From Blasia pusilla (lineage: Eukaryota > Marchantiophyta > Marchantiopsida > Blasiales): a stretch of DNA of 64,000 nucleotides. Position numbers and translations under genes: made by a program. The stretch lies in NCBI GenBank assembly GCA_050084515.1, contig CM114272.1, forward strand, positions 31,248,001-31,312,000, read 5' to 3'. Position 1 is the first letter of the stretch, and each line of letters starts with the position of its first letter. Of this stretch, positions 23,255 to 35,757 are shown one piece after another. The notes beneath the pieces were generated by a model. It saw nothing but the letters and a program-made list of their open reading frames with translations, did not search any database and was not told the DNA's origin.

Positions 23255-24149
23255 ATGTCTAGTGGGGTTGGGTCATCGAGAGCGGGAGAGAACCAAAATG
23301 AATCCAACTTTGATGCCAAGAGGCAAAGATCATATTCAAGGAATGATTTCAACATGGACGTAAGAGAGGCATGGTTATACTCGTTTTTCCAGCTTTCTTT
23401 AGATAAGAGATGATCCTATATTTTGAGGGTGTGTGGATGGTTTCCATGACTACATCTTGGAATTGCAAAGATTGTCCAATGGAGTGGTAATGGCATTTGA
23501 CTGGGAAGTGGATGCCGCCGAGGCTAATAGGTTAACTAAATTTTGTGCCCAACAACGTCTTAACTTGGAGAGAGCGTATGTTGATCTCAAGACATATGAG
23601 GATGAGAAGTTGAATGCTATAGAGTCGGCTCTCCTAGAAATATTTTGTGTAGAGTTAAGAAGTGCTCAACGTCTTTTCAAGGGACGTAGTACTTCTATGG
23701 GGTTGACATTGACCGTTCCATGTGCAAGAACATTGATTTCTGACAAGAATGTAATAGTAGGACATGACCCGAACGATATCGTGGGAACCGGTTTACGCGG
23801 AATTTTGTACTGTTGTAACATAAGCAGAACCCATGGCTTTAGGGAAGAAATATACTATTGCATGAAGGTGTATAAGGAATCATCTCTATCATGATTTAGA
23901 AAATCGATGATGCGCGAGGAGTTATTTGCAAGTATTTTACATTGCGATGTTGTTTGCATGGTGGGAAGGTTGATGAGGATCCACTGCGTGCCATTTTTCC
24001 ATATTGGAAACCTTAAAAATTGGTTGCGAGCATGCCATAACTTGAAGAACGGCGGTGGTAATCTAGGAGAGTTGGAAAATATGAGATGTCTCGCAATAGC
24101 ATCAAATGTCGTACAACTTATGGTTGCCCTTCTTGGTACCATGGAGACT
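23255..24149 (+). pseudogene. unrecognised broken coding region
   Basis: Three frames follow one another on the plus strand: ATG 23255 to 23413 (MSSGVGSSRAGENQNES), 23433-23894 (GFHDYILELQRLSNG, then a helical charged stretch with EANRLTKFCAQQRLNLERAY) and 23907 into the satellite (ELFASILHCDVVCMVGRL). Stops and frame changes separate them, suggesting one former gene or transposon ORF. I recognise no family. The last frame runs into the 179-bp satellite at about 24150, so the satellite array abuts or truncates it. Confidence 0.35.
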
Positions 24150-26476
24150 ATCCACAAGCTCCATGTTCTATGCTTGCCAATTTTAAAGAAAAATGGAGTT
24201 TTGGGCAAAACCTCACAAATTAATAAGTCCTTTTTTCACCCCGAACCATCAGACCTTCTATCAAAACAAATTTTTTATTTTATTTCTCATCTTGTCCAAC
24301 TTTCCCGTCTTGAGCTGCACTTTGGCCCACATGGTCTCCAAGGTGCATGTAGCACTCTTGCCAAGTTTCAAGAAATATAGAACTTGGACCACAAGCTCAA
24401 AAATTGGCAAGTCCTTTTAGGACCCAAACCTTCAGACCTTCTATCAAAATAAGGTTTTTTCATTTTTCATCTTGTCCAAATTTTCCATATTGAGCTGCAC
24501 TTGGCCCACACGGTCTCCAAGATGCATGTAGCACTCTTGCCAAGTTTCAAGAAAAATGGAACTTGGACCATAAACTCAAAAATTGGCAAGTCCTTTTAGG
24601 ACCCAAACCTTCAGACCTCCTATCAAAATAAGATTTTTTCAGTTTTCATCTTGTCCAAATTTTTCATCTTGAGCTCAAATTTGGCCAATATGATCCCCAA
24701 GGTTTAGGTTCTACTCTTGCCAAGTTTCATGAAAAATGGAGTTTTGAGCAAAATCTCACAAATTAACAAGTCCTTTTTTGACCCAAACCATCAGACCTTC
24801 TATCAAAATAAGGTTTTTTCATTTTTCATCTTGTCAAAATTTCTCATCTTAAGCTCAAATTTCCCCAACGTGATCCCCAAGGATCATGTTCTACTCTTGC
24901 CAAGTTTTATAAAAAATGGAGTTTTGAGAAAAATCTCACAAATTAATAAGTCTTTTTTCACCTTGACCTCCAAACCTTCTATCAAAATAAAGTTTTTTCA
25001 TTTTTCATCTTGTTCAAATTTATCATCTTGAGCTCAAATTTGACCAACATGATCCCCAAGGTTCATGTTCTACTCTTGCCAAGTTTCATGAAAAATGGAG
25101 TTTTGAGAAAAATCTCACAAATTAATAAGTCTTTTTTCACTTCAACCTCCAAACCTTCTATCAAAATAAAGTTTTTTCATTTTTCATCTTGTTCAAATTT
25201 ATCATCTTGAGCTCAAATTTGACCAACATGATCCCCAAGGTTCATGTTATACTCTTGCCAAGTTTCATGCAAAATGGAGTTTTGAGAAAAATCTCACAAA
25301 TTAATAAGTCTTTTTTCACCTCAAGCTCCAGACGTTCTATCAAAATAAGGTTTTTTCATTTTTTATCTTGTCCAAATTTATCATCTTGAGCTCAAATTTG
25401 ACCAAAATGATCCCCAAGGTTCATGTTATACTCTTGCCAAGTTTCATGCAAAATGGAGTTTTGAGCAAAACCTCACAAATTAATAAGTCTTTTTTTCACC
25501 TCAAGCTCCAGACCTTCTATCAAAATAAGTTTTTTTCATTTTGTCCAACTTTCCCATCTTGAGCTGAAATTTGGCCCACATGGTCCCCAAGGTGCATCTA
25601 ATCCTCTTGCCAAGTTTTAAGCAAAATGGAGTTGGGACCACCACCTCAAAAATTGGCAAGTCCTTTTTTGACCCGAACCATCAAACCTTGAATAAAAAGA
25701 AGGTCTTTTCATTTTTCATCGTGTCCAACTTTCTCAGCTTGAGCTCAAATTTGGCCAAAATGATCCCAAGGTTCATGTTCTACTCTTGCCAATTTTCAAG
25801 CATAATGGAGTTGTAAGAAAACCTCAAAAATTAATAAGTCCGTTTTTTATCCGAAACATGAGACCTTCTTTCAAATTAAGGTTTTTTCATTTTTAATTTT
25901 ATCCAAATTTATCATCGTGAGCTGAAATTTGGCTAAAATGATCCCCAAGATTCATTTTTGACTCTCGCCAAGTTTCAAGAAAAATGGAGTTGTGAGAAAA
26001 ACCTCGCAAATTAATATGTTTGTTTTTGACCCAAGAAGCATCTCACCCTCTTCTCAAGTTTCAAGCAAAATGGAGTTGGAAGCACAAGAGAAAAAATTGG
26101 TAAGTCCTTTTTTCCCCCAAACAATCATACCTTCTATCAAAATATAGTTTCTTTTTTTTTCATCTTGTCCAAATTTCCCATCTTGAGTTAAAATTTGGCC
26201 CACATGGTCCTTAAGGTGTATGCTCCACTCTTGCCAAGTTTCAAGCCAAATGGAGTTGGGACCACAAGGTCTTAAATTAAAAATTCTTTTTTGGACCCGA
26301 ACCATCATACCTTGAATGAAAAGAAGATTTTTTCATTTTTCATCTTGTCCAACTTTCTCACCTTGAGATCAAATTTTTCTAATATGATCCCCAATGTTCA
26401 TATTCTACTCTTGCCAAGTTTCAAGAAAAATGGAGTTATGAGCAAAACCTCACAAATTAATAAGTCCTTTTTTGAC
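24150..26476. repeat. 179-bp tandem satellite, block A (~13 units)
   Basis: Landmarks CAAGTTTCAAGAAAAATGGAG, ..TCAAAATAAGGTTTTTTC and CATCTTGAGCT recur every ~179 bp; three consecutive start positions of the same short frame (25010, 25189, 25368) are exactly 179 apart. Two unit types alternate. In one, GGAGTT is followed by TTGAGCAAAACCTCACAAATTAATAAGTC; in the other by GGGACCACAAGCTCAAAAATTGGCAAGTC (each partly quoted). Short open frames inside merely repeat with the monomer. The block is interrupted at 26477. Confidence 0.93.
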
Positions 26477-26528
26477 CACTCGGGAAACTAGGTTTTTTTA
26501 CCTTTTTTCTTCATTTCTATTAATAGAA
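26477..26528 (+). repeat. left terminal inverted repeat
   Basis: 52 bp starting CACTCGGGAAACTAGG and ending TTCTATTAATAGAA. Satellite sequence stops directly before it (..TTTTTTGAC). Confidence 0.85.
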
Positions 26529-26539
26529 TTTTTTTGCAT

Positions 26540-29343
26540 TGAGGATGCGAATGGGAAATTAGTAGATGAAGGTATGTGACGTGGAAATATCTACGAGTTG
26601 TATGCTTTCACGACAAGTGTAGGTACAAATCTTAGTAGCAGTAATTTGTTGCATGAAATATTTGGTCACCTAAGCTTTCCCTTACTAAGTCAGATGCAAA
26701 AATATGGCATGGTTGTTGATTTACCAACAATTTCTGCAGTGTCGGATACATGTGAAGCTTGTATGATGGGCAAGCAACACCGACAACCATTTCCACAAGA
26801 GTCCAGAATAGAGCAAAGGCTCCTCTAGAGTTGATTCATGCAGACCTCTGTGGTAAAATAAAAACACTGGCATTAGGTGGTTCTTCCTACTTCTTTTTAG
26901 TTTTCAACCATTATAGTAGGAAGATGTGGGTGTATTTCCTTCGTGATAAGGCAAGTGCTTTTAGAAAATTTAAAGTATGGCACAAGCTTAGTTGAGAAGG
27001 AGACAGGAAAGAAGATATAGAAGCTTTGCACCGATCGAGGAGGAGAATTCTTATCAACAGAATTCAACAAATATTTGGGGGAGCATGGAATCAATCGACA
27101 GTTAACCACGATAGATACACCACAAAAAAATGGAGTTGTTGAGCGTCGAAACCGTACAGTGGTGGAGATGGCAAGATGTATGATGAAAGCAAAAGGTTTG
27201 ACAGAAGTATTTTGGGCTGAAGTTGTTAATACTGCCATTTACATTCTAAATAGAAATGCTACCAAGTCAGTGCAAGGCACGACTCCTCATCAATCATACT
27301 CACGTAAGGTACCATCAGTCCAACATTTCAGCACTTTTGGTAGTGAGTGCTTTGTACATATTCCTGAAGCATCCAATACCAAGCTGGAGTCCAAGAGCAG
27401 GAAGTGCATCTTTATGCGATACAATGATGAGTCTAAAGCTTATCGCCTATGGTGTCCTCAGGCAAAGAAGATGCTTGTGAGTCGTGATGTGGTGTTCCAG
27501 GAACAACCTCGTCAAGTGGCGAATAACAGTGGTCCGTCCACCTTATCATCAAATGAAGAGATAACCCAGTAGAGCACACCACCAATGTTTATACCAGATC
27601 ATCAAGAAGAAGAATTTGGTGATGATTACAAAGAGCAGCCTGCTCTTCCTTTACGATTGTCATACCCTAAGTGGATAAAGCAGCTCTTGGATGGTAAGGA
27701 TCCACCAGCAAGTGATGAAGTTGTTATACATACAAGGAGATCCAAGAGACTAGAGGAGCAAAATAGAGCTTCCGCACATCTTGTCAACATGGCCTTGATG
27801 ACAGAGGTCTTGAAGGTGGAAGAGCCATTATGCTTGGATGAGGCCCTTGCTCATCCTCAATGGAGAGAGGCCATGTAGATGGAGATGGATGCTATTCACA
27901 GAAATGAAATTTGGACTTTGGTCAAGAAGCCAAAGGACAGGAAGATAATATGCACCAAGTGGGTGTACAAGACCAAGTACAAGTCGGACGGTACATTGGA
28001 TAAATTCAAAGAGAGGTTGGTTGCACAAGGATGCTCACAAATCAAAGGTTGTGACTACTATGAGACTTTTGCTCCTACTGCAAGGATGAAAACCATTCGA
28101 ATTGTTCTAGCGGTTGCAAGAACAAGACGTTGGCATGTATACCAATACGATGTGAAGTCTAACTTTCTGAATGGGAGTCTCAAGGAGGAGGTGTATGTAT
28201 CTCAACCACTATGTTTTGTGACATTTGGATTATAAGAGAAAGTGTGTTTACTTCATCGAGCATTGTATGGGTTGAAGCAAGCCCCAAGGATATGGTATCA
28301 ACGAATAGATACATTCTTTCGAGAGAAGGGTCTCATCAAGAGTCCGTCATAAGCAAATTTGTATGTGTTTTGCGAAGATGGGATGTATATATTGATAGTC
28401 ATGTATGTGGATGATTTGATCATCACAGGAGACTACAATAAGAAAATAGAGGAAATAAAGGGAGTGTTGAAATCTGAGTTTGAAATGTCAGATTTAGGTC
28501 TTTTGCACTACTTTATAGGGCTGTAGATTTGGCAATAGTCAGATTCTATTTTCTCTCTCAGAAAAAGTATGCTAGAGAAATCTTGAAGGTATTCGGGATG
28601 ATCGAGTGTAAGGTAGTGGTCTCACCAATGGAGGTAGATTTGAAACTCTCGATGGAGGATGTTTCACCATTAGTAGATGAAAAGTTGGACAGAAAGCTTG
28701 TAGGCAGTTTGATAGTTTTATGTAACACTAGACCAGACATTAGGTTTTTTGTGGGAGTCTTGAGTAGGTTCTCAACTAAGCCTCGTGAGAACCATTGGAA
28801 GGTAGGGATGGTGTGTTGAAGTAGATCAAAGGCACTATCGAGTACGGCATCACCTATGGAACAGGGACGGAAATGACAGCTTTTTGTGACTCGGATTGAG
28901 TAAGAGATTCAGATTCTCGAAGATCAGTTTCTGGTTATTTCTTCTTGGTAGGATCAGGTGTGGTGTTATGGATCAGCAAGAAGCCACATATAGTGGCTCT
29001 TTCTTCTACCGAGGTAGAGTTCAAGGCGGCTTGTACTTCTTCTTGTGAAGCAATATGGTTGAGATGGATATTGGAGGACATAGGTGAAGCACCAGAAAGT
29101 GCTACTGTAATGTGGTGTGACAATCAGAGTTGCATTTCCATAGCACATAATCTTGTGTTTCATGCTCCTACAAAGCACATAGAGATCCAATATCATTTTT
29201 TTCGTAAATTGATCGAGAGAGAGGTTTTAAAGTTAGTCTATTGTCCAACAGAGGATAACCGTGCAAACATCTTCACGAAAGCTTTGAGCGGAGATCAACT
29301 TCACCAACATCTGAAGGGTCTTGGCATAGGTCCAAGACAGTAG
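26540..29343 (+). pseudogene. 5'-truncated copia pol (integrase-RT-RNase H)
   Basis: The copia sequence begins in the GAG-pre-integrase region (ANGKLVDEG, LHEIFGHLSFPLLSQMQKYG, CEACMMGKQHRQPFP). It continues through integrase (LELIHADLCG; TPQKNGVVERRNRTVVEM), a second integrase/linker part to 27570, RT (CTKWVYKTKYKSDGTLDKFK; LYGLKQAPR; YVDDLIITG) and RNase H (VALSSTEVEFKAA; WCDNQSCISIAHN; IFTKALSGDQ), ending at the stop near 29343. TAG stops at 27570 and 27876 and several frameshifts interrupt it. It is a different copia lineage from the element at 13.9-19.2 kb. No gag or 5' LTR lies upstream. Confidence 0.92.
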
Positions 29344-29371
29344 TCCACATGAGAGTAGATATTGAGGGGGG

Positions 29372-29624
29372 TGTTGGATTCTCAACATCCACTTCTCTGA
29401 GCACCATTAATCTGATCGGCCCCCTTGTATGAGGAGAAGCCTAGATTCATGGTTCTGACTTAGACATCGAAGGAGTCATAGTAATATGACGTAGGTGATT
29501 TCAGGAGTAGCATTACTAGGATTATCTAACCCTATATTGCATCAGGGCACCCTGATGCGTCGCGGGGGTCTGGAGACGCAGCCCTTGGTATGCCAAAGCG
29601 ACGTGGGGGTCCGGGTAGAACTTT
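29372..29624 (+). repeat. truncated copia 3' LTR
   Basis: A purine tract (GAGGGGGG) ends at 29371 and TGTTGGATTCTCAACA starts at 29372, the usual copia PPT/LTR junction. After about 250 bp the sequence passes into the right terminal inverted repeat without a CA terminus, so the LTR is cut short. Confidence 0.7.
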
Positions 29625-29682
29625 TTCTATTAATAGAAATTAAGAAAAATAGGTAAAAAAATCCCTAGTTTCCCGAGTAGTG
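29625..29682 (-). repeat. right terminal inverted repeat
   Basis: 58 bp whose reverse complement begins CACTACTCGGGAAAC and mirrors 26477-26528. Confidence 0.85.
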
Positions 29683-29844
29683 AAATAGTTGGAAGCCACA
29701 ACGGTAGCACATTCTTGTATGTCCGGTTATCCCCATGTTCAGGTTCCATCGAACCTTTCTATGAGCGCACGGACGGACTAGGCCACTTTGTATCTCTAAG
29801 TTTTGTAAAGCTTTCAGTGATTTCGTCACTTTATGTTTTCTCAC
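29683..29844. other. non-satellite insert between TIR and satellite block B
   Basis: About 160 bp unlike the satellite monomer (AAATAGTTGGAAGCC..). Satellite resumes near 29845. It shows that the 3.2-kb segment did not simply split one monomer. Confidence 0.5.
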
Positions 29845-31990
29845 AATCTTGAGCTTAAAGTTTTCCCACATGGTCCCCAAGGTGCATGTTCCACTCTTGC
29901 CAAGTTTCAAGAAAAATGGAGTTGATACCACAAGCTAAAAAATTGGCAAGTTCTTTTTTGACCCAAACCATAAGACCTTCTATCAAATTAAGGTTTTTTC
30001 ATTTTTCATCTCATCCAATTTTTTTATTTTGAGCTTAAATTTGGCATGTATGATCCCCAAGATTCATGTTCTAATCTTGCCAAGTTTCAAGAAAAATGGA
30101 GTTGTGAGCAAAACCTCACAAATTAATAAGGCCTTTTTTCACCTTAACCATTAGACCTTCTATCAAATTAAGGTCTTTTCATTTTTCATCTTGTCCAGCG
30201 TGCTCATCTTGAGCTCAAATTTGGCCCACATTGTCCCCATGGTACATGTTCCACTCTTGCCAAGTTTCAAGCTAAATAGAGTTGTGAGCAAAACCTCAAA
30301 AATTAATAGCTCCTTTTTGGACTCTCACCATTAAACCTTCTATCAAGAAAGGATTTTTCATTTTTCATCTTCTCCTACTTTCCCATCTTGAGTTGCACTT
30401 TTGCCCATAGGGTCTCGAAGGTGCATTTAGCACTCTTGCCAAGTTTCAAGCAAAATGAAGATGGGACCACAAGCTCAAAAATTGGTCAGTCCTTTTTTGA
30501 CCCGATCCATCAGACCTTCCAAAGAAATAAGGTTTTTTCATTTTTTATCTTGTCCAACTTTTCCATCTTGAGCTGAAATTTGGCCCACACAGTGCCCAAG
30601 GTACATGTTCCACTCTTGCCAAGTTTCAAGCAAAATGGAGTTGGGACAACAAACTCAAAAATTGGTAAGTCCTTTTTTGACCCAAACTATAAGACTTTCT
30701 ATCAAATGAAGGTTTTTTCATTTTCCATCTCGTCCAACTTTCCTATCTTGAGCTGAAATTTGGCTCACATGATCTCCAAGGAGCATCTAACCCTCTTGCT
30801 AAGTTTCAAGCAAAATGGAGTTTGGACCACAAGCTTAAAAATTGGTGAGTCCTTTTTTGACCCGACCCATCAGATCTTCTAACCTTGTTACCAAGTTTCA
30901 AGCAAAATGGAGTTGTGAGAAAAACCTCACAAATTAATAACTCCTTTGTGGACTCAAACCATCAGACCTATTGTAGAAATAGGGTTTTTTTATTTTTCAT
31001 CTTCTCCAGAATTCTCATCTTGAGCTGAAATTTGGGCCACATGGTCTCCAAGATGAATCTAACCCTCTTGCCAAGTTTCAAGAAAATGGAGCTGGGAGCA
31101 AAACCTCAATAATTGGTAAATCCTTTTTGGACCCAAACAATCAAACCTTGAATGAAAATAAGGTTTGTTCATTTTTCCTCTTGTCCAACTTTCTCATCTT
31201 GAGCTGAAATTTTGTCCACATGGTCCCCAAGGTGCATGTTCTGCTCTTGCAAAGTTTCAAACAAAATGGGGTTGTGAGAAAAACCTCAAAAATTAATAAC
31301 CCTTTTTGGATCCGAACCATGAGACCTTCTATAGAAATAAGGTTTTTTTCATTTTTAATCTTGTCCAACTTTCAGATCTTGAGCTAAAATTTGGATCACA
31401 CAATCTCCAAGCTGCATCTAGTATTCTTGCTAAGTTTCAAGCAAAATAAAGTTCAGAGAAAAACCTAAAAAATAAAAATGTCCATTTTTGACCCGAACCA
31501 TCCAACCTTGAATGAAAATAGGGTTTTTTAATTTTTCTTCTTGTTGAACTTTCCCATATTGAGCAAAAATTTTCCCACATGGTTCCCAAGGTGCATGTTA
31601 TACTCTTGCCAAGTTTCAAGCAAAATGGAGTTGTGAGCAAAACCTCGCAAATTAATAACTCACTTTTGGACCCGAACCATTAAACCTTTAATGAAAAGAA
31701 GGTCTTTTCATTTTTCATGTGGTCCAAATTTTCCATCTTGAGCTGAAATTTTGCCCACATGGTCTCCAAGATGTATCTAGTAGTCTTGCTAAGTTTCACC
31801 CAAAATGGAGTTGTGAACAAAACCTCAAAAATAGGTAAGTACGTTTGGCCTCGAACCATTAAACCTTCAATGAAAAGAAGGTTTTTTCATTTTTCATCAT
31901 GTCCAACTTTCCCAAGTTGTCTTTGTAGCGCTCTTGCAAAGTTTTGAGCAAAATGGAGTTGTGACCACGAGCTCAAAAATCACACTTATC
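29845..31990. repeat. 179-bp tandem satellite, block B (~12 units)
   Basis: The same monomer and orientation as block A, with more indels and substitutions (a short unit near 30880, for example) and mostly the GGGACCACAAGC type mixed with GTGAGCAAAACC units. It ends near 31990 in AGCTCAAAAATCACAC. The greater divergence fits the edge of an array. Confidence 0.9.
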
Positions 31991-32229
31991 AATTTGACCT
32001 TCAATGTAAAAATCAATGCTTTATTAACGGGAAGGCTATAAAAAGGAATGTCATAAAAATGGCATTCTTACAACTTACAATAGTCAACACAAAACAAGTT
32101 TGCTACAATTATCTACTAATCCGTCTCACTAAATTCACGAATTTCTCTTCTAGTCTAGGTCTATGGTTGGGTCGGGTGGATTAAGATGTAAGCGGTAATT
32201 TGACCGCTCAATAGTTTGAAGTCGGGTGG

Positions 32230-35200
32230 ATCGGCGACGAGTTCCTATTGCAGTTGTTTCATCATCGGAGGAAATGTAAGAACTATCCATGCCATGATTG
32301 ATGGGTTGAGAATTTGGAATCATAGGTATGAGAACAGCATTATTATTAGGCTTATCGACTTAGTCCATCGTTTCAATGCTTAAAGATTGTGGAGGAGTAT
32401 CGCGTATAGGTTCACTAGACTCGGTGGAATAATTCTAAACTCCTACTGGTGCAATAATCTGAGGGTCATAGGTTATGTTAGGAGAAGTGTTGGGCAGATT
32501 GGATTTGCTTGAAGTCCTCCGTTGTTGGTCTTCCTCGTCTCTCGAATCCAATGTTCCATTTCAACATCATCTTCATCTCTCCAAGCCCCTCATAGCCAAA
32601 TTTTTCAGTGTTGCCGATATGAGTATCCTCTCTCCTCTCTCCCTTTGATGCCCTGAATTCCATATATCACATCCACCTCCTATAGGTACTTGATCTTACA
32701 ATTCAAGGTTATCTTCATGATTACCATCACGATTTATTGCATGCAAGCTAGATTCACTACCATCTTCTACTACCCTTCTAGCTGGCTTGTTCTTGTCCAT
32801 CCTTTCAGAAAAGTATTGCTCGTACAAGAGCGCTTGTCTTGATTTCCGAGAAACACCCTTGTCTCCAAACCGTGAGTTTGTGTAGATGTACACCAAATCC
32901 CCGGCATGCTCATTAGTCGATTTATTCCTATGCTTGTTGTGGATGAAACCATAACTACTCCAATTTCTCTCCGTTGAACAAGATGAAACCACTTGTGCTA
33001 ATATCGACTTAGCCACAGAGCGCAATATTGATCTACCTTAACCGTGCATGCTCCACCAATCAGAGGGGCCAAGTGAATCAAAAACTTCCCAACCAAACTC
33101 ATCCACAAATAGTTCATGATGGTTCACAATGTTGCCCAACTCTTGCAAGCAAGTAGCCACATAAGAATTAGCCATTTGAAGTGACGTCTTAAACACTATC
33201 AAGAAGATTATAAGGGGTGAGAATATAGCCTATTGCATGTAACTTGTTGTGGATAAATGCCCACCACCTAGATATAACATCGACAATCTCCGTAGCTCTA
33301 GACATTGTGACAAAATAATCACGACGCCTTCCATCCACACCGGGCCATGGAGTTACAGGGAAAGAATGAGTCTCTTCCATTATCTAAAAAATACGGCGAT
33401 AAATACGCCCTGTCATTTCTTTATGACTTGCACACTCTCTCGGTTGAGCCGTAGTAAACAACTCCTCACCCTCGATCCAAAAATCGTCATTGGCCACAGT
33501 AGTCTCAATCTCTCGTCCCTTCTTCCTTTTCCTTACATCCTTGCCATTGAAATACTCCCTAAAATCATTGGTGGCAACCATGGCATGGAACGCCTCCCTC
33601 AATTATAAGACGTGTCCCAATGTGATAAAATTTATGGCAAAGTATGTGTTTGCAAGAAGCAACAATCATCTCTTTACCGGATTGGTTTCCATGAATTTGG
33701 CCATCACCTAAGTTCTAGTATTAAAAAATACTACCATCTCACGAGCTTATGCAAAAGTCTTGTCCACCCAAGGCCATTTATCCCACTCTTCGCAATCTAG
33801 ATCAAGAGAATGTGATACGCATCCATCCTAAAGAATATGAGGGAACTTTGCTTCGATAAGTTTCCCTGCTGCTTGCTCATTGCTAGCATTATGTATCACA
33901 AGTTGTAACACATTCTCTGGACCAATACGCATGATAGTCCTCTCTATGTGACCTGCCAACCATTCCGCCATTTAGGATTCCCCCTTGGTGTCTACCGACT
34001 CAATCATGACCTCACCTTGTGGACACGAGACCATTATGTTCAATAAAGACTCACTCCTTGCACTGGTCCAAGAATCTGTTATGATCATGGCCCCCAAATG
34101 CGAATTGTCCAATATGCCATTCATCTTTTCCTTCACCTTCCCCATATGTTTCTCAAGTAGGGTGGTGCGTAATAAATTATAACTAGGACCCGAGTAACCC
34201 TTCACCTTTGTTGTTGCCAACACTACATATTTGAAAGCATCTTGCCGTACTACGTTGAATGGTATTCCACATCCGTATAAACACTTTGCCCACATTTGAT
34301 TCGCAACTTCTATTCCTTGGATGTTGAAAGAATCCCTTAGATCGGCTTGCTTCTTTCCAGAACTACTACTCCCTCGAATGGGCCCAACAACTCCTCTGCA
34401 TTCCTTGTGACTGTCACTCGGTGGCATGTCTGTAATCCCATCAACATTTTGTACAACATAAATATTATTTCTTGTCTGTTGCGAACTTATTTGTAATGGA
34501 GTCGTCTCTTCCACTTCACTCGAAGATCTCGCTTCCCTTATTTGTTCATTTCCCACTAGTACCCTATTTCACACATAATTTGGCATGATGGGTATCATAA
34601 TTCCCATCCTTTTTCTTTCGTCTCTCTCATGTAAAATGCTCCATCATCCGCGTGCTATGATAGGTTTTCATAGAATAAGAATAATAGTTGCACTGCCATG
34701 TGCTTGATGTTCCACCTTCCATCTATACTTCTTCCCAATTTGTTGGATTTCTTTGGCTTTGGTCATGACTACAAGAAGACACTAATCCCACCCAACAATA
34801 TTTGGATAATTTGCAATAATTTACTATGTCAATAGAAGAATATATTCACTACTAAAATATATGCAAATTACACCAAATATTTTCCGTGAATGCTCCAATA
34901 ACAAAACTTGGAAAACTCACTATGAACAAGAAAGATCAAAATGCTAACCTAGATAATTAAGATATCTTAACTTATCAGGGTTTTCCAGTGGCAAAACATA
35001 TTCTCACTTATCAAGTTTAGCTATTTATGGAGAAAAAAAACTAGAGAGAGAGAGAGAGAGAGATGGATGAAGGGTGGAATGAGATGTGAGGGTATACAAA
35101 AAATGAGCAAGTTTATGTAGGGGAGGATGGAAGGAAGAGAATGAACCCTTCTTACTCCCCAAATCATCTACCCTCACTTACAATTGATTACTAAACCATC
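32230..35200 (-). mobile_element. hAT-type DNA transposon copy 2
   Basis: Inverted relative to copy 1 and similar along its length: a leader that includes a stretch resembling 11020-11400, the transposase, and a 3' part with ATTATTCCACC then GTCTAGTGAACC (minus strand, around 32416), where copy 1 carries its copia insertion. Outer limits are approximate. A (GA)n run lies at 35043-35062 in the leader. Confidence 0.7.
32696..34766 (-). pseudogene. hAT transposase remnant, copy 2
   Basis: An ATG at 34766 starts MTKAKEIQQ. A degenerate BED finger (CNYYSYSMKTYHSTRMMEHF) is followed by TGA, as in copy 1. The main open part at 33972-34556 includes a DUF659-like segment (AMIITDSWTSARSESLLNIM). Further pieces follow at 33384-33602 (LREAFHAMVATNDFREYFNG) and 33189-33380, and the hAT dimerisation part (TERNWSSYGFIHNKHRNKS) at 32696-33025. 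Stops and frame changes separate the pieces, so no active transposase can result. The finger's second Cys has become Tyr. Confidence 0.8.
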
Positions 35201-35757
35201 TTCACTAATTTTCATTTAACAAACCTGCTTTTATTCTCCTATTAGATTCCTTTTTGACCTATCCTAACTTCTTGACCTACTCTAAATTTCCAACATACCT
35301 ATTTTGCAATACAACCACCCTATTCAAATCTATTTTAATATTATCCTTCCTCTCTACACTGCTATCACAAATTCTTCAATTACTCTCATTTCTAACTAAC
35401 CTATCCTCTACTACAACCACCCTACTCCAACCTCTCAAGTAGTCAATCATGCAACCCCTGGAAAAATTCATTTCATACCCCACTAAAATCACAGGGCCTG
35501 CCCACAACCCCCCCACTCGCATACGGCCTGCAACTAGCCCGCGCACGGGCTACAAGACCTTAGTGTGGGCTGCGAGCCCACACATTAGGCCCGCATCACA
35601 CCCACTTGCAGCCCACGTCATGACTGTAGCCCCTACCCTGGCCCACACCCTTCATTGGAGCCCGCACCTATTTCCGCGGGTGGAGCCTGCGCGGTCGATT
35701 TGGGCGCCAAAAAACCTGTGTTCGCGACTAGTTTTCCATGTCCGTCCGAGAGATCAA
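35201..35757. other. GC-richer junction with GGGC/GCCC motifs
   Basis: The part at 35480-35660 is rich in GCCCGCA, GCCCACA and GCCTGC motifs. A comparable patch lies outside copy 1 (about 10500-10660), so it may be the hAT subterminal region. Plus-strand frames here are composition by-products. Confidence 0.35.

Larger units (their letters stand above)
26477..29682 (+). mobile_element. 3.2-kb segment bounded by ~55-bp CACTA-like inverted repeats, enclosing truncated copia
   Basis: The left end 26477-26528 (CACTCGGGAAACTAGG...) and the reverse complement of the right end 29625-29682 (CACTACTCGGGAAACTAGGG...) match along their whole length apart from a few short indels. Both finish in the palindrome TTCTATTAATAGAA. 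The right end starts CACTA, as in CACTA DNA transposons; the left has lost three bases. Between them lies a copia fragment missing gag, the 5' LTR and part of the 3' LTR. No matching 3-bp target duplication is seen. It may be capture by a DNA transposon, or a retroelement fragment caught between two foldback elements. Confidence 0.6.

Noticed and set aside
24717-25562. Series of similar 64-104 codon frames (..KNGVLRKISQINKSFF..)
   Set aside because: They recur exactly with the satellite monomer and are interrupted by stops in every unit, so they are not a repeat protein gene.
24150-31990. Regularly spaced repeats suggesting a CRISPR array
   Set aside because: The whole 179-bp unit is repeated with no unique spacers; it is a satellite in a plant genome.
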